Position numbers and translations under genes: made by a program. Below the pieces are notes generated by a model, which was given only the letters and a program-made list of their open reading frames with translations, had not been told where the DNA came from and ran no database searches. Shown in pieces: positions 20,501-30,346 of a stretch of DNA of 64,000 nt; within the stretch, counting starts at the first letter, position 1; each line of letters opens with the position of its first letter. The DNA is from Haliea sp. E1-2-M8 (GTDB lineage: Bacteria; Pseudomonadota; Gammaproteobacteria; Pseudomonadales; Halieaceae): NCBI RefSeq assembly GCF_030649675.1, contig NZ_JAUTDR010000014.1, forward strand, positions 57,390-121,389, in the 5' to 3' direction.

Positions 20501-20686
20501 CCGTTGCTGCTGTCGTCGGGTCCGGGTGCGGGGGCGCGGTTCTCCATGGGCCTGGTGATCGCTTCGGGGATGACGATCGGCACCCTGTTCACCCTGTATG
20601 TACTACCCGCTGTTTACATGTACCTGGGCCGGGACGTCGCTGCCCGGGCCCAACAGGTGCTGCAGAAGGAGCCTCCCAGCCCATGA
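17576..20686 (+). CDS. RND efflux transporter, HAE1-type inner-membrane pump
   Basis: A 1036-residue resistance-nodulation-division permease, the usual length for the hydrophobic/amphiphilic efflux-1 branch. Twelve membrane segments in two halves are evident. The proton-relay aspartates are in TM4 ([14 protein letters not shown]). The large periplasmic loops lie about 30-335 and 560-870. It starts with GTG two bases after the adaptor stop, and its stop overlaps psd by ATGA. It would export drugs, bile-type detergents or lipids in exchange for protons. No regulator gene is adjacent. Confidence 0.93.
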   Translation: MAFTDLFIRKPVLATVVSLFLVVLGLRAAGELNVREFPMLENAVITVSTTYTGADAELIKGFITTPLEREIATAENIDYLTSNSTRGLSVISAYVRTGANPDEVLTQVVTKVNKLRNELPRESEDPVLTLAVGEQVGTMYISFSSPELPINRVADYVIREVEPKLATLPGVQRASADTTDIFAMRIWLDSDRLTALDLTASDVRAALQENNVLSAVGATRGSMVEVTLKADTDITSEAGFRQLVLREQDGAIVRLEDVATVELGSEAYASSAMVIDQRAVFVPISVASDANALEVIAGVREVYERDIVPSLPQGIEGSINYDATVYIEAAISQVQATIVEAMAIVIVVIFLFLGSMRSVLIPAVAVPLSLVGALFLMLLLGFSINLLTLLAFVLAIGIVVDDAIIVVENIHRHIEHGMTPTEAALKGARELAWPIVAMTTTLVAVYLPIGFIGGLTGTLFTEFAFTLAGAVLISGVVALTLSPMMCARMLQSTADSADNRLEHWLDQRFEALRRVYQRDLDRVLDDRAGVLVFGAVILASCYFLFVRSPAELAPAEDLGLIFYLAESDPYVTLEYIEQYSAEIGQITRDTPEIAVNFLFNGENPGGSGGNNGAFGGFIFKPWGERERSSTEVLNETIQPRTAAIAGLQVNAVNPPPLPSPGIFPVEFVINSTLDYLVLYDSAEAVLERARASGKFIFIDQNLQLDKPQQRIHINRDKAALLGVSMQTLSDDLSALLSGGFVNRFAMHDRSYKVIPQVRRTQRLNPEDLNSYHTRTRSGKLIPLATLVTLEDEVTPRVLPGFQQLNAVTLSGLPRPGVPLGEALATLETIVAEELGREYGVDYAGLSRQFKTEGSTLITSFFFALLLIYLVLAAQFESFRDPFIMLVTVPMSISGALLCLNVLALFQVNGATLNIYSQVGLVTLIGVISKHGILIVEFANRLQDEGMAKREAIEEAASVRLRPVLMTTAALVLAMVPLLLSSGPGAGARFSMGLVIASGMTIGTLFTLYVLPAVYMYLGRDVAARAQQVLQKEPPSP

Positions 20687-21570
20687 AAACCCTGTTCATC
20701 ATGCTGCAGCATCTCCTGCCACAGCATCTGCTGTCCCGGCTCACGGCAGCCCTGGCGGAGCTGCGCAATCCGCGCTGGCTCAAGGACCTGATGATCAACA
20801 GCTTCATCCGGGTGTTTGCTGTGGACATGAAAGAGGCTGCGGAGCCCTGCCCCGAAGCCTACCCCAGCTTCAATGCTTTCTTCACCCGGTCCCTGCGCCC
20901 GGGCGCGCGGCCGCTGGCAGAGGCCGCCATCGTATGCCCGGCAGATGGCTGCGTCAGCCAGATCGGCCGCATCGAAGAGTTCAGTCTGCTGCAGGCCAAG
21001 GGCCGCCACTACTCCACCTGGTCCCTGCTGGGGGGCGACGAGGCCCGTGCGGCACAGTTCCGCAACGGCCACTTTGCCACCATTTACCTGGCACCGCGGG
21101 ATTACCACCGGGTCCACATGCCCCTCGCTGGGGAATTGGCGGCTACCTGCTACATACCGGGCAAGCTGTTTTCGGTCAACGGCACCACCGCAGCCGGCGT
21201 CGAGCGCCTGTTCGCCCGCAACGAGCGCCTGGTCTGTTACTTCGATACCGCGGCCGGACCCATGGCCATGGTGCTGGTCGGTGCCATGGTGGTGGCGGGT
21301 ATAGAAACGGTGTGGGAGGGGCAGGTGGCACCACCGCCGCGGGCCATGCTGCAGCGCGACTATCGCGAGTTGCCGGCGCCCGTGCGGCTGGCCAAGGGCG
21401 AGGAGATGGGCCGCTTCAAGCTGGGCTCAACAGTCATCCTGCTGTTTCCGGAGGGCGCCATGGGCTGGTCGCCGGACTATAGCGCCGGCACCCGGACGCG
21501 CCTGGGTGAAGCGCTGGGCAGTCTCGCCGCCGCGCCCGGGCAGCAAGCTGCCCCGACTCAGCCCGGCTGA
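20683..21570 (+). CDS. psd: Phosphatidylserine decarboxylase proenzyme
   Basis: Decarboxylates phosphatidylserine to phosphatidylethanolamine at the inner membrane. The 295-residue proenzyme has the self-cleavage LGST motif (serine at about 249), which generates the pyruvoyl group on the short alpha chain. Family signatures [19 protein letters not shown] and YHRVHMP are visible. The ATG overlaps the RND pump stop (ATGA), a less usual partner; psd is more often with rsgA/orn, which here lie convergent downstream. The 3' end overlaps rsgA by 13 bases on the other strand. Confidence 0.96.
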   Translation: MKTLFIMLQHLLPQHLLSRLTAALAELRNPRWLKDLMINSFIRVFAVDMKEAAEPCPEAYPSFNAFFTRSLRPGARPLAEAAIVCPADGCVSQIGRIEEFSLLQAKGRHYSTWSLLGGDEARAAQFRNGHFATIYLAPRDYHRVHMPLAGELAATCYIPGKLFSVNGTTAAGVERLFARNERLVCYFDTAAGPMAMVLVGAMVVAGIETVWEGQVAPPPRAMLQRDYRELPAPVRLAKGEEMGRFKLGSTVILLFPEGAMGWSPDYSAGTRTRLGEALGSLAAAPGQQAAPTQPG

Positions 21571-22583
21571 CCTAGCGTCGAGACGATGTGGCGGTAGCTG
21601 GCCAGCCGGGTCGGGCTGATGGCGCCGCCCTCGACTGCGGCCAGGATGGCACAGCCGGGTTCGTGTTCGTGGCTGCAGTCGCGAAAGCGGCAGTGCCCCA
21701 GCAGCGGCCTGAATTCCCGAAACCCCTCCTCCACCTGCTCCCGGCCCATGTGCCAGAGGCCGAATTCGCGAATCCCCGGAGAGTCGATCAGGCTGCCGCC
21801 GGCGGGCAGGTGGAACAACTGGGCCGTGGTCGTGGTGTGCACCCCTTTCTGGCGCAGCTCTGACAGCGCTCCCACCCGCAGCCCGGCAGCGGGCAGCAGG
21901 GCATTGACCAGAGAAGACTTGCCGACACCCGACTGGCCGACAAAGACGCTGACCCGGTCCCGCAGTGCCTCGTTGAGCACGGCCAGGCTGCCGCTTTGGC
22001 TGCTTACTTCCAGCAGCCGGTAGCCCAGGGTCGGGTAGAGGGCGAGCAGCGCCTGCATGCGCGCGCGCAGGGCCGGATCCCGGTCCAGCAGGTCCGACTT
22101 GTTGAGCAGCAGCACGGGCTCGATAGCCACCGCCTCGGCGGCTACCAGGTAGCGGTCGATGAGGTTCGCATGAGGCTCCGGGAAGGGCGCAATCACCACC
22201 AGGATCTGGTCGATGTTGGCGGCGATCGGTTTTAGCTTGCCATAGGGGTCCGGGCGCCGCAGTTCACTGTGGCGGGGCTCCCTGGCTACAACGACCCCGG
22301 TTGTATCTCCCGCGCACCAGACAACGCGGTCGCCGGTGACCAGGCCGTCCAGATTGGCCCGCAGGTGACAGCGCTGGGTGCCACCAGCTTCACCCTCCAC
22401 GTCTACCTGGGTGCCGAAATGGGCAATGACCAGGCCAGTCTGTTCGGCCCCCAGCTCACCGGCCCCCAGGACCTCTTCGCCACGCTCCCCGCGGCGCAGC
22501 GCCCGGGCGCTGCGCTCATCCTGGATCTTGCTGATGCGCCAGTTCTGCTGGCGGCTCAGTTTGCGTTTGCTCATGCGGGGCAT
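21558..22583 (-). CDS. rsgA: Small ribosomal subunit biogenesis GTPase RsgA
   Basis: A late 30S maturation factor; circularly permuted GTPase of 341 residues. An N-terminal OB-fold is followed by the permuted G-domain with NKSD (G4) before the P-loop [14 protein letters not shown] (G1). A C-terminal zinc-binding segment [14 protein letters not shown] follows. The N-terminus is basic (SKRKLSRQQ), as usual. It is divergent from orn with 75 bases between the starts, the standard gammaproteobacterial arrangement. Confidence 0.96.
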   Translation of the reverse strand: MPRMSKRKLSRQQNWRISKIQDERSARALRRGERGEEVLGAGELGAEQTGLVIAHFGTQVDVEGEAGGTQRCHLRANLDGLVTGDRVVWCAGDTTGVVVAREPRHSELRRPDPYGKLKPIAANIDQILVVIAPFPEPHANLIDRYLVAAEAVAIEPVLLLNKSDLLDRDPALRARMQALLALYPTLGYRLLEVSSQSGSLAVLNEALRDRVSVFVGQSGVGKSSLVNALLPAAGLRVGALSELRQKGVHTTTTAQLFHLPAGGSLIDSPGIREFGLWHMGREQVEEGFREFRPLLGHCRFRDCSHEHEPGCAILAAVEGGAISPTRLASYRHIVSTLGQPG

Positions 22584-22658
22584 TATTGGGTGCCGGCATG
22601 GCGCTGTACAGGCAATTTGTTACACTGCGCCGAAGATGATGTGGAGAGAGCGAGCACC

Positions 22659-23207
22659 ATGCAACGACCAGACAGGCTGATCTGGGTGGATCTTGAGATG
22701 ACGGGGCTCGATCCAGACCGGGACGTGGTGATTGAAATCGCCTCCATTGTTACCGACAGTGAGCTCAACACCCTGGCGGAGGGCCCGGTGATTGCCATCC
22801 AGCAACCGGATTCCGTGCTGGCAGCGATGGATGAATGGAACACCACGCATCACACGCGCTCAGGCCTGGTCGAGCGGGTTCGCGCCAGTACCGTTGATGA
22901 AACGGCGGCGGAAGATCAGACCCTGGCGTTCCTGCGGCAATGGGTGGCTCCCGGCACATCGCCGATCTGCGGCAACAGCATCTGCCAGGACCGCCGCTTC
23001 ATGGTCCGGCACCTGCCGCGTCTCGAGCGCTACTTCCACTACCGCAATCTCGACGTCAGCTCGCTGAAGATACTGATGCAGCTCTGGCGTCCCGAGCTGG
23101 AGCAGGGCGTGGTCAAGGCGGGTAGCCACCAGGCCCTGGAGGATATTCGCGAGTCCATAGCGGAGTTGCGCTACTATCGCGAGCACTTGTTGCTGGCCGC
23201 GACCTGA
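22659..23207 (+). CDS. orn: Oligoribonuclease
   Basis: A 182-residue DEDDh exonuclease that degrades 2-5-nt RNA and pGpG. Catalytic motifs: [10 protein letters not shown] (Exo I, D and E), and H-x4-D in [12 protein letters not shown] (Exo III). Exo II is around [13 protein letters not shown] 22659 gives the standard N-terminus [16 protein letters not shown]; the frame is open upstream but overlaps rsgA. It is divergent from rsgA. Confidence 0.97.
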   Translation: MQRPDRLIWVDLEMTGLDPDRDVVIEIASIVTDSELNTLAEGPVIAIQQPDSVLAAMDEWNTTHHTRSGLVERVRASTVDETAAEDQTLAFLRQWVAPGTSPICGNSICQDRRFMVRHLPRLERYFHYRNLDVSSLKILMQLWRPELEQGVVKAGSHQALEDIRESIAELRYYREHLLLAAT

Positions 23208-23327
23208 GGTGGCCGAGAAAAACGACCCCCGCGCGTTCACAGCTCGATGGCGGTAATCTATAGTAAGCAACGATAATAAACAGGTTGGCCCGGCCTTGGC
23301 CGAACCTTCGGGGACAGGGGGCTTCGC

Positions 23328-24119
23328 GTGAGACAGGCAGTGATTGGAGGGGCGGTACTCAGCGTGCTGGCGTCGGCCTGTGCTGCGACCGCGGTGCAGG
23401 AGGCGGCGCCACCGGTGGCCACCGTTGAGGAACCCGTGTTCACCGCCCGGCCGGGCCTTTCGGCGCAGGAGCTGTTCCGCGCCGCGCTGAGCCTGCTGGA
23501 AACGGGCAATGCCGGTGAGGCCCGGGCGCACCTGATTGCCTATCTGGAGGAAAACCCCCGCAGTGCAGTGGCCAGCGATCTGCTGCGACAAATTGAAGCA
23601 GATTCGCGCGAATACTATCCGTCCGAGTATCGGGAAATCGCCCTCATGTCGGGAGAGTCCCTGTCTACACTGGCGCAACGGTATCTGGGGGACGTCTACC
23701 AGTTTTATGCGCTCGCCAAGTACAACGACATCGTTGAACCGCGACAGCTGCGGGCTGGCCAGACTCTCAGGATCCCCCTGACTGCCATTGCCATCGCAGC
23801 GTTTGCGGCGGATGACGACCCGGAAGCCACGGCCCGAGAAGTTGCCGCCACGGCTGAGGCGGGCGCTGCGGAAGCGGCTGCTGAGGCAGAAGCGCCTGCC
23901 GAGGCCCTGCCGCAGCCAGCGCCGGCGCTAGCGCGGGCGCCCGACGGCAATCCCGCCGACCTGCATCGCGAGGCGTTGAATGCTTTTCGGGCCCATAATC
24001 TGGAGCAGGCCATCAGCCTCTGGGACCAGGTGCTGGTATTGGATCCGGAGCATGAAAATGCAGGCTTGTATCGGGCGCAGGCGGTTAAATTGCAGAACCG
24101 ACTGCAGCAGCTGAACTGA
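23328..24119 (+). CDS. LysM and TPR-like envelope protein, probable lipoprotein
   Basis: A 263-residue exported protein with a GTG start. The signal ends SVLASAC (C18), an imperfect lipobox. Residues about 45-90 and about 215-260 look like TPR-type helical repeats (ELFRAALSLLETGNAGEA; LHREALNAFRAHNLEQAI). A LysM-like segment lies between (GESLSTLAQRYLGDVYQF...LRAGQTLRIP), which suggests peptidoglycan binding. An alanine/glutamate-rich low-complexity linker sits at about 165-205. The FHA membrane protein follows 8 bases later, so they probably work together. Function is not known; a cell-wall-anchored scaffold is inferred. Confidence 0.75.
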   Translation: MRQAVIGGAVLSVLASACAATAVQEAAPPVATVEEPVFTARPGLSAQELFRAALSLLETGNAGEARAHLIAYLEENPRSAVASDLLRQIEADSREYYPSEYREIALMSGESLSTLAQRYLGDVYQFYALAKYNDIVEPRQLRAGQTLRIPLTAIAIAAFAADDDPEATAREVAATAEAGAAEAAAEAEAPAEALPQPAPALARAPDGNPADLHREALNAFRAHNLEQAISLWDQVLVLDPEHENAGLYRAQAVKLQNRLQQLN

Positions 24120-24127
24120 CCCCCAGC

Positions 24128-24865
24128 ATGGGCCGAGCCAAGGAGTCCACATTGTTGACATTGTACCGCGAACTGCGGCGACGCAAGGTATTCCAGACCT
24201 GTTTTCTGTACATCTTCGCGGCCTGGGGCAGCCTGCAGATTATTGATGTGCTTTTCCCGCTGCTGGATCTCGATGGCGACGAGATCTCCCGGATTATTTT
24301 TGTCGTGACCATAGCCGGCTTCCCGATAGCATTTGCCCTCGCCTGGTTTTTCCAGATCACGCCCAGAGGAATCGTTCGTTCCACCCCGTTTGTCGAACGT
24401 CGGCTGCTGTCCAATGTCCCGCCACTCAATGACCGCCGCGCCGCCGGCAGGCCGGGCTATTTTCGCAGGACGGAGGCGGGGTCGGATTTTGAATGGACCC
24501 TGTCCGCGGAGACGGGGCCCCTGGCGGGACTGAGTTTTGGTGTGGACCGCTCGCTGGTGCTGGGGCGCTCCCTGGAAAGCGACATCGCCGTGGTCAGCCC
24601 CCACGTGTCGCGGCAGCACGCACGGCTGGATCTGGAAGCTGGCCAGCTCATGCTCGAGGACCTGGGTTCCGCGAACGGCACGGTGGTGAACGGGCGGGCC
24701 ATGACGGGACGTTGCGCGCTGCAGAACGAGGATGAGATCCGCTTTCACGACATTGTGTTCCGGGTACATCGCAGCTATGACAACCTCCCTCGCGGGGTAG
24801 GGTTGGACGACACGACCACAATCGAAACTCCCGGCAGCCGCGACAATGCAGACAGCGGCCGATAA
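24128..24865 (+). CDS. FHA-domain membrane protein
   Basis: A 245-residue protein. The N-terminus (LYRELRRRKVFQTCFLYIFAAWG) resembles the membrane anchor used by bacterial TPR/adenylate-cyclase-like proteins, with two hydrophobic segments at about 22-42 and 55-78. A C-terminal FHA domain (about 135-220) shows the phosphothreonine-binding pattern: GRSLESD, SRQHARL and LGSANGTVVNG. It would bind a phosphorylated partner at the cytoplasmic face. It lies 8 bases after the LysM/TPR gene and converges with the sensor-like gene (12-base gap). No Ser/Thr kinase gene is in the window. Confidence 0.8.
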   Translation: MGRAKESTLLTLYRELRRRKVFQTCFLYIFAAWGSLQIIDVLFPLLDLDGDEISRIIFVVTIAGFPIAFALAWFFQITPRGIVRSTPFVERRLLSNVPPLNDRRAAGRPGYFRRTEAGSDFEWTLSAETGPLAGLSFGVDRSLVLGRSLESDIAVVSPHVSRQHARLDLEAGQLMLEDLGSANGTVVNGRAMTGRCALQNEDEIRFHDIVFRVHRSYDNLPRGVGLDDTTTIETPGSRDNADSGR

Positions 24866-24877
24866 CGACCGTGCCGC

Positions 24878-25765
24878 TCAGGAGCCCTGGCTACGCTGCA
24901 GCTTACGTTGCGCCGTGCGCGCCTGTTGCAGGCGCAGGCTGGCATTGCGGTTCCCCGGGTTGTAGCGCAGGGATTTCTCCAGTGCGCTGATGGCCGCCTC
25001 CAGGTCGCTTTGCAGCAAGCCGCTGCCGGTCTGGAGCCACTCCTCACTCAGGGTGCCGCGCAGTGCCGCCATGACATCGACCCCTTTGTCGGCGCGGGGG
25101 GTGTCGTGCAACGAGTCCTCGCTAAAGGCCGCAGCCTCCGGCTGCTTCAGGGCGGAAGTGGCGCGCTTGAGATTGCGCGCGACGCGCTCGGTGCAGACGA
25201 ATACAACCAGGGAGACCGCCAGCACAATGGCAAGGGCGAGTGCCACCAGCATGCGCCTGGTGGTATCCAGGGCGGCTTCCAGGGGCGCCCGGTCGACCCC
25301 CAGATCGACGCGGCCCACTACGGTCTGGTTGAACAGCACCGGCAGGCGGAAATTGAATGCCTGCTCGAGTTCCTGTGCCCGGCTGCCATCGCTGTAGCTG
25401 AGCAATTCCCGCGGGATCCCGGCCGGTATCCAGGGGCGGCCGATGAGGCTGTCGTCGCTGGCGCTGCGGACGGTGCCCTCGTGGTCGGCAATGATCAGGT
25501 AGCGAAAAGCACCGCGGGCGGCAGCGTCATCCACCAGGGCCTGCAGGGTCGCCCAGTCCTCCCCAAGCACGGGGATCGCTGCCTGTACCGCAATGAACCT
25601 GGCCAGCGACATGCCCGAGTCCACGGCCTGACGGGTCAGGACCTCGCTCTGGGCGCGAAATACCAGCACCGAGCTCGCCGCCATGGCCAGTGCAACCACC
25701 GCCGCCACGATGGCGGTCCACTTCACCTGCAGTGGCAGGTAGCCGCGCTTGCCGAGGATATCCAT
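24878..25765 (-). CDS. Two-TM membrane protein with extracytoplasmic sensor-like domain
   Basis: A 295-residue protein with membrane segments at about 16-35 and 170-190. They enclose an extracytoplasmic domain that looks PAS/dCACHE-like (FRYLIIADHEGTVRSASDDSLIGRPW). After the second segment there is a HAMP-like helix. The C-terminus is a TPR-like helical pair (LEAAISALEKSLRYNPGNRNASLRLQQA). No kinase, cyclase or receiver output domain is present, so it must act through a partner. The closest neighbours are the FHA and LysM/TPR proteins (convergent) and queG. Confidence 0.6.
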   Translation of the reverse strand: MDILGKRGYLPLQVKWTAIVAAVVALAMAASSVLVFRAQSEVLTRQAVDSGMSLARFIAVQAAIPVLGEDWATLQALVDDAAARGAFRYLIIADHEGTVRSASDDSLIGRPWIPAGIPRELLSYSDGSRAQELEQAFNFRLPVLFNQTVVGRVDLGVDRAPLEAALDTTRRMLVALALAIVLAVSLVVFVCTERVARNLKRATSALKQPEAAAFSEDSLHDTPRADKGVDVMAALRGTLSEEWLQTGSGLLQSDLEAAISALEKSLRYNPGNRNASLRLQQARTAQRKLQRSQGS

Positions 25766-25820
25766 CGTTTTGGTGCTCCCCTCTTCTTCGCCTGCCCGGC
25801 TCCTTCCCCGAACCAGGATG

Positions 25821-26906
25821 CTAGCACTGGTTGGCGTTTCTGTCGCGCTGCCGCTGCAGGGCCCAGCTGACGTGCTCGCGGACCAGGGCGGAGGGGTGGT
25901 CGAGACGCTGGTTCAGCGCCGCAACGACCGCCGTGGCCGGGGGCGCATTGCCGAGGGCGACGGCGATATTGCGCAGCCAGCGTTCGTAGCCGATGCGGCG
26001 GATCGCCGAGCCCTCGGTCCGGGCCAGAAAAGTGGCTTCATCCCACAGGAACAGGTCCACCAGGTCGCTGTCCTGGAGACCGTGGCGAGGCCGGAAATCG
26101 GCCTCATCACTGTGCTGGGCAAATTTGTTCCAGGGGCAGACCAGCTGGCAGTCATCGCAGCCAAAAATACGGTTGCCCATGAGCGGCCGCAGGGCTTCGT
26201 CGATGCTGCCCTTGTGCTCAATCGTCAGATAGGAAATACAGCGCCGCGCGTCCAGCTGGAACGGGCCGACGAAGGCATCGGTGGGACATACGGTCAGGCA
26301 GGCGGTGCAACTGCCGCAGTGTTTTGCCGGCTGCGGCGGGTCGGCCGCCAGGGGCAGGTCGGTGTAGATTTCACCGAGGAAAAACCAGGAGCCGGCGCGC
26401 TCATTGATCAGCATGGTGTTCTTGGCGATCCAGCCCATGCCCGCGCGCTCGGCCAGCGCCCGCTCCAGCACCGGGGCACTGTCAACAAAGGCGCGATACT
26501 GCCCACCGCCGGCCTCTTGCTGCAGCCGAGTGGCCAGTTGCGCCAGGCGCTTGCGGATCAGCTTGTGATAATCGCGCCCCAGGGCATAGCGCGAGATATA
26601 GGCTTTCTCGGTCGCCTCCAGTACCGCTTCTGGCCTGGTACCCGCAGCCAGGTAATTCATGCGCAGGGTGATGACGCGACAGGTATCCGGAATCAGCTCG
26701 GCCGGGCGCGCGCGCTTCTCGCCGTGGCGCTCCATGTAGTCCATGCTGCCGTGGTAGCCTGCCTGCAGCCATTTCCGCAGGTAGGCTTCGTGCTGGTCCA
26801 GCTGAATGTCGCTGACGCCGAGCTGGGCAAAGCCGAGCTCGGCCGCCCAGCGCTCAAGCTGCTGGCGCAGGTGCGACTGCTGTTCCTGGGTCAGTGTCGT
26901 TGCCAT
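25821..26906 (-). CDS. queG: Epoxyqueuosine reductase
   Basis: Reduces epoxyqueuosine to queuosine in tRNA anticodons, using cobalamin and two 4Fe-4S clusters. The 361-residue protein carries ferredoxin-type cysteine sets CGSCTACLTVCPTDAF and CDDCQLVCPWNKF. It ends in HEAT-like helices. The start at 26906 (MATTLTQEQQ) fits the family. The same frame stays open far upstream, antisense to nnr, but has no homology there. It is divergent from nnr, with 78 bases between. Confidence 0.95.
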   Translation of the reverse strand: MATTLTQEQQSHLRQQLERWAAELGFAQLGVSDIQLDQHEAYLRKWLQAGYHGSMDYMERHGEKRARPAELIPDTCRVITLRMNYLAAGTRPEAVLEATEKAYISRYALGRDYHKLIRKRLAQLATRLQQEAGGGQYRAFVDSAPVLERALAERAGMGWIAKNTMLINERAGSWFFLGEIYTDLPLAADPPQPAKHCGSCTACLTVCPTDAFVGPFQLDARRCISYLTIEHKGSIDEALRPLMGNRIFGCDDCQLVCPWNKFAQHSDEADFRPRHGLQDSDLVDLFLWDEATFLARTEGSAIRRIGYERWLRNIAVALGNAPPATAVVAALNQRLDHPSALVREHVSWALQRQRDRNANQC

Positions 26907-26984
26907 GGGGCTGGGCCGGGGCAGTAAAACCTGCCTATAATTCGCGGGTTTGCGATAACTTTCAGTGGTCTGCAGTGTAGCAGC

Positions 26985-28508
26985 GTGGGGTTGGATTTGG
27001 CGACGACAGGCAAGCCGGGATTTACCTGGGTGGAGCATGAGGCCCTCTACAGTGCGGCGGAGAGCCGGGCGCTGGACCATTGGGCCATTGACCACGGCGG
27101 CATCAGCGGCGCCCTGCTGATGTCGCGCGCCGCTGCGGCCACCCTGGAACAGTTGCTGCTGCGCTGGCCCGAGCCGGAACTGTTGCAGATCTTGTGTGGC
27201 ACCGGCAATAACGGTGGTGATGGTTATCTCATCGCCGACCAGGCCCATCGCCGCGGGATCCCCGCGCAGGTGTTGCAAGTTGGTGATCCGGCCAAAATCG
27301 GCGGTGACGCCCTGCGCGCGCGGGAGCAGGCGCTGGCCAATGGCGTGGCGGTGCTGCCGTTTTCGTCCGCCGCCCTGCAACAGTCCGGGGTTCTGGTCGA
27401 TGCCATGCTGGGCACCGGCCTGGGGGGCGAGGTCAGGGCACCGTTTGCCGCCGCCATCGATGCCTGCAATGCTGGCGGCCGGCCGGTTGTCGCTGTCGAC
27501 ATTCCCTCCGGCCTGTGCAGCGACACCGGGCGGATCCTGGGGCGGGCGGTACGCGCCGAGCTCACTGTGACCTTCATTGGCTACAAGCGCGGCCTGTTCA
27601 CCCTGGATGGCCCCGACTGTTGCGGCGCGCTGGAGTTTTCCGATCTGGCCGTGCCCCTCGAGGCCTACCGGGCCGTGGCGCCGGGTTGGCGTCGGCTGGA
27701 GCTCGACCAGCTGCTGGCGCAGTGGCCGCGGCGCCCTGCTGCTGCCCACAAGGGCAGTTTTGGCACTGTGCTGGTGATTGGTGGGGATACCGGTATGCCC
27801 GGCGCTGTAGTGCTGGCGGCGGAAGCGGCGCTGCGCAGCGGTGCCGGCCTGGTGCGCGTGGCAACGCAGCCGGAACACCTGTCGGCGCTCATCGCCCGCA
27901 CCCCGGAGGCCATGGTGACCGGCGTGCGCTCGGGCCAGGATCTGCAACCCCTGCTGGCCGCCGCGGATGTACTGGTGGTGGGCCCGGGCCTGGGGCGCAG
28001 CAGCTGGTCGCAGCAACTGCTGCAGGCCGTGGCGGCGAGCGACCTGCCCTGTGTGCTGGATGCAGACGGGCTCAACCTGCTGGCGCAAGGTCAGCTGCTG
28101 CCACGCAAGCGCCGGGACCATTGGCTGTACACCCCGCACCCGGGCGAGGCCGCACGGCTGCTGGGCGTGACCACGGCCGCGGTGCAGGCGGACCGCTTCG
28201 CTGCCGCGGTCCAGCTGCAGGAGCAGTTGGGCGGCACGGCAGTGCTCAAGGGCAACGGTAGCCTGGTGGTGGCTGCCGATGCGCGCCTGCTGTCCGATTA
28301 CGGCAACCCGGGCATGGCGTCGGGCGGCATGGGCGATGTCCTCAGCGGCATTGTCGGCGGGTTGCTGGCCCAGGGGCTGGAGGGAGTCGCGGCGGCGGCG
28401 CTGGGTGTGTGCCTGCACGGGGCCGCGGCCGACGCCGCCGCGGAACAGGGCCAGCGCGGCCTGCTTGCCAGCGACCTGATGGCGCCGCTGCGGCGCCTGC
28501 TCGGATGA
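26985..28508 (+). CDS. nnr: Bifunctional NAD(P)HX epimerase/dehydratase
   Basis: Repairs hydrated NADH/NADPH. The 507-residue fusion has an N-terminal YjeF epimerase domain (CGTGNNGGDGYLIA, DAMLGTGLGG) and a C-terminal ADP-dependent dehydratase of the ribokinase-like fold (VVGPGLGRS, LDADGLNLLA, GNPGMASGGMGDVLSG). Start GTG 26985 is the only start before homology begins. It overlaps tsaE by ATGA, the usual pairing in gammaproteobacteria. Confidence 0.95.
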   Translation: MGLDLATTGKPGFTWVEHEALYSAAESRALDHWAIDHGGISGALLMSRAAAATLEQLLLRWPEPELLQILCGTGNNGGDGYLIADQAHRRGIPAQVLQVGDPAKIGGDALRAREQALANGVAVLPFSSAALQQSGVLVDAMLGTGLGGEVRAPFAAAIDACNAGGRPVVAVDIPSGLCSDTGRILGRAVRAELTVTFIGYKRGLFTLDGPDCCGALEFSDLAVPLEAYRAVAPGWRRLELDQLLAQWPRRPAAAHKGSFGTVLVIGGDTGMPGAVVLAAEAALRSGAGLVRVATQPEHLSALIARTPEAMVTGVRSGQDLQPLLAAADVLVVGPGLGRSSWSQQLLQAVAASDLPCVLDADGLNLLAQGQLLPRKRRDHWLYTPHPGEAARLLGVTTAAVQADRFAAAVQLQEQLGGTAVLKGNGSLVVAADARLLSDYGNPGMASGGMGDVLSGIVGGLLAQGLEGVAAAALGVCLHGAAADAAAEQGQRGLLASDLMAPLRRLLG

Positions 28509-28987
28509 GTGGCGGCGAGGCCCGCTGGCTGGTCGCGGATGAGAATGCCATGGTTGCGCTGGGCGCCGCGCTCGCCGCAGCCAGCGAGCCGGGCCTGGTG
28601 GTCTACCTGCAGGGCGATCTCGGCATGGGCAAGACGACCTTCTGCCGCGGTTTCATGCAGGCGCTGGGGCACGCCGGGGCGGTGAAGAGCCCGACCTACA
28701 CCCTGGTGGAGCCGTACCGGGTGGGGCAGCTGGATGTTTATCACTTCGATCTTTATCGCCTGGGCGACCCTGCGGAACTCGAATTTATCGGCATCCGCGA
28801 TTACTTTGCGCCCGATAGCCTGTGCCTGGTCGAATGGCCCGAGCGCGGTGCCGGCGCTTTACCCCCTGCGGACTTAGCGATTACTATAGTGGCTGCCGGC
28901 AGCAGCCGCAGTGTCATGGCGCGCGCCGGGTCGGTACTGGGAAGTACGGTTCTGGCGCGCTGGCAGCCCGGTGCCCGAATAACGTGA
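28505..28987 (+). CDS. tsaE: tRNA threonylcarbamoyladenosine biosynthesis ATPase TsaE
   Basis: The ATPase partner in t6A formation on tRNA, working with TsaB, TsaC and TsaD. It has 160 residues: Walker A GDLGMGKTTFCRG, then SPTYTLVEPY, YHFDLYRLGDPAELE, and the VEWPERG motif. ATG 28505 overlaps the nnr stop. amiB begins 22 bases after its end. Confidence 0.95.
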   Translation: MSGGEARWLVADENAMVALGAALAAASEPGLVVYLQGDLGMGKTTFCRGFMQALGHAGAVKSPTYTLVEPYRVGQLDVYHFDLYRLGDPAELEFIGIRDYFAPDSLCLVEWPERGAGALPPADLAITIVAAGSSRSVMARAGSVLGSTVLARWQPGARIT

Positions 28988-29008
28988 CCGATAATCGGCT
29001 GGAGTGAG

Positions 29009-30325
29009 ATGAGCAGGGCTTTCTGGATCAGGCTGGTCCTGGGGTGGTTGATAATGTGCCCCGCGCTGGCGGTGGAGGTCCACGACGTGCGCCTGTGGCG
29101 CGCTCCGGATCACACCCGTGTCGTGTTTGACCTCACCGGCCCCGCCGAGCACCGCCTGCTGAGCCTGGAAAACCCCGACCGCATCGTACTGGACCTCTCC
29201 TCGGCAACGCTCAAGGCCAGCCTGACCTCGCTGGACCTGACCAATACCCCGATCTCCGTGGTGCGCTCCGGGGTTCGCGAGGGGCACGATCTGCGGGTGG
29301 TGTTCGATGTTACCGAAGGTGTGGACCCCCGCAGTTTCGCGCTCAAGGCCAACGCCCAGGCCGGCGACCGGCTGGTGCTGGACCTCTATGATCGCACCCC
29401 GGGCAAAAAGCCGGAGGTGGCGGAGGTGCGGAAAAGTGCCGCCAGCGGGTCTGGCCGGCGCGACATCATCATCGCTGTTGATGCCGGCCACGGTGGTGAA
29501 GACCCGGGTGCGATCGGGCCCAACCGCCTGCGCGAGAAAGATGTGGTGCTGGCGATTGCCCGCGAACTGCACTCGCTGCTGGAGCGGGATGAGGGCTTCA
29601 GCCCGACCATGGTCCGCACCGGCGACTACTACATCAGCCTCAAGGGGCGTCGCGACGTCGCCCGCCAGCGCCAGGCGGATCTGTTTGTCTCCGTCCACGC
29701 CGACGCTTTCATGCGCCGCGAGGCGAACGGCGCCTCGGTCTACGCGCTGTCCACCCGTGGCGCTTCCAGCACTGCCGCCAGCTACCTTGCGCAGCGCGAG
29801 AACGAGGCGGACCTGGTGGGTGGGGTCAGGATCTCGGACAAGGACGAGGTCCTGGCGGGGGTACTGACCGATCTCTCGATGACCAACACCCTGGATCACA
29901 GCCTCCGGGTGGGCGACAAGGTCCTGCGGCGGATGGACACGGTGGCGCGCCTGCACAAGCGCAACGTGGAGCAGGCGGGGTTTGCAGTGCTGAAGTCGCC
30001 GGATATCCCCTCCATCCTGGTGGAAACGGGCTTCATTTCGAACCCCGGCGAATCCCGCAAGCTGGGCACCCGGGACTATCAGCGCAAGCTGGCGCAGGCC
30101 ATCCACGCCGGCATCCGCGACTGGTTCATTGCCCAGCCGCCACCCGGTACGCTGCTGGCCTGGCGCAAGCAGCAGGGTGCTCAGGAGTATGTCATCGCCC
30201 GGGGTGATACACTGTCGGGCATTGCCCAGCGCTTTGACGTGCCCGTAAGCCAGCTGCGGAATCACAACGGTCTCCGTGACTCCCGCATCCTGGTGGGCCA
30301 GACGCTGAAAATCCCTACCACCTGA
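29009..30325 (+). CDS. amiB: N-acetylmuramoyl-L-alanine amidase with AMIN and LysM domains
   Basis: A periplasmic septal peptidoglycan hydrolase of 438 residues. Signal peptide is about 1-22; the AMIN domain about 23-130 targets it to the division site. The zinc amidase domain about 150-370 shows VDAGHGGEDPGA (zinc His), SVHADAF (zinc His) and PSILVETGFISNP (catalytic Glu). A C-terminal LysM lies about 390-436 (YVIARGDTLSGIAQRF). The architecture matches AmiB rather than AmiA. It sits between tsaE and mutL as in many gammaproteobacteria. Confidence 0.94.
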   Translation: MSRAFWIRLVLGWLIMCPALAVEVHDVRLWRAPDHTRVVFDLTGPAEHRLLSLENPDRIVLDLSSATLKASLTSLDLTNTPISVVRSGVREGHDLRVVFDVTEGVDPRSFALKANAQAGDRLVLDLYDRTPGKKPEVAEVRKSAASGSGRRDIIIAVDAGHGGEDPGAIGPNRLREKDVVLAIARELHSLLERDEGFSPTMVRTGDYYISLKGRRDVARQRQADLFVSVHADAFMRREANGASVYALSTRGASSTAASYLAQRENEADLVGGVRISDKDEVLAGVLTDLSMTNTLDHSLRVGDKVLRRMDTVARLHKRNVEQAGFAVLKSPDIPSILVETGFISNPGESRKLGTRDYQRKLAQAIHAGIRDWFIAQPPPGTLLAWRKQQGAQEYVIARGDTLSGIAQRFDVPVSQLRNHNGLRDSRILVGQTLKIPTT

Positions 30326-30346
30326 GCGCTGCAGCGCCCCCGGCCC

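Noticed and set aside
26907..28418. Upstream extension of the queG frame, antisense to nnr
   Set aside because: queG homology starts at 26906; the rest is low-information shadow of nnr.
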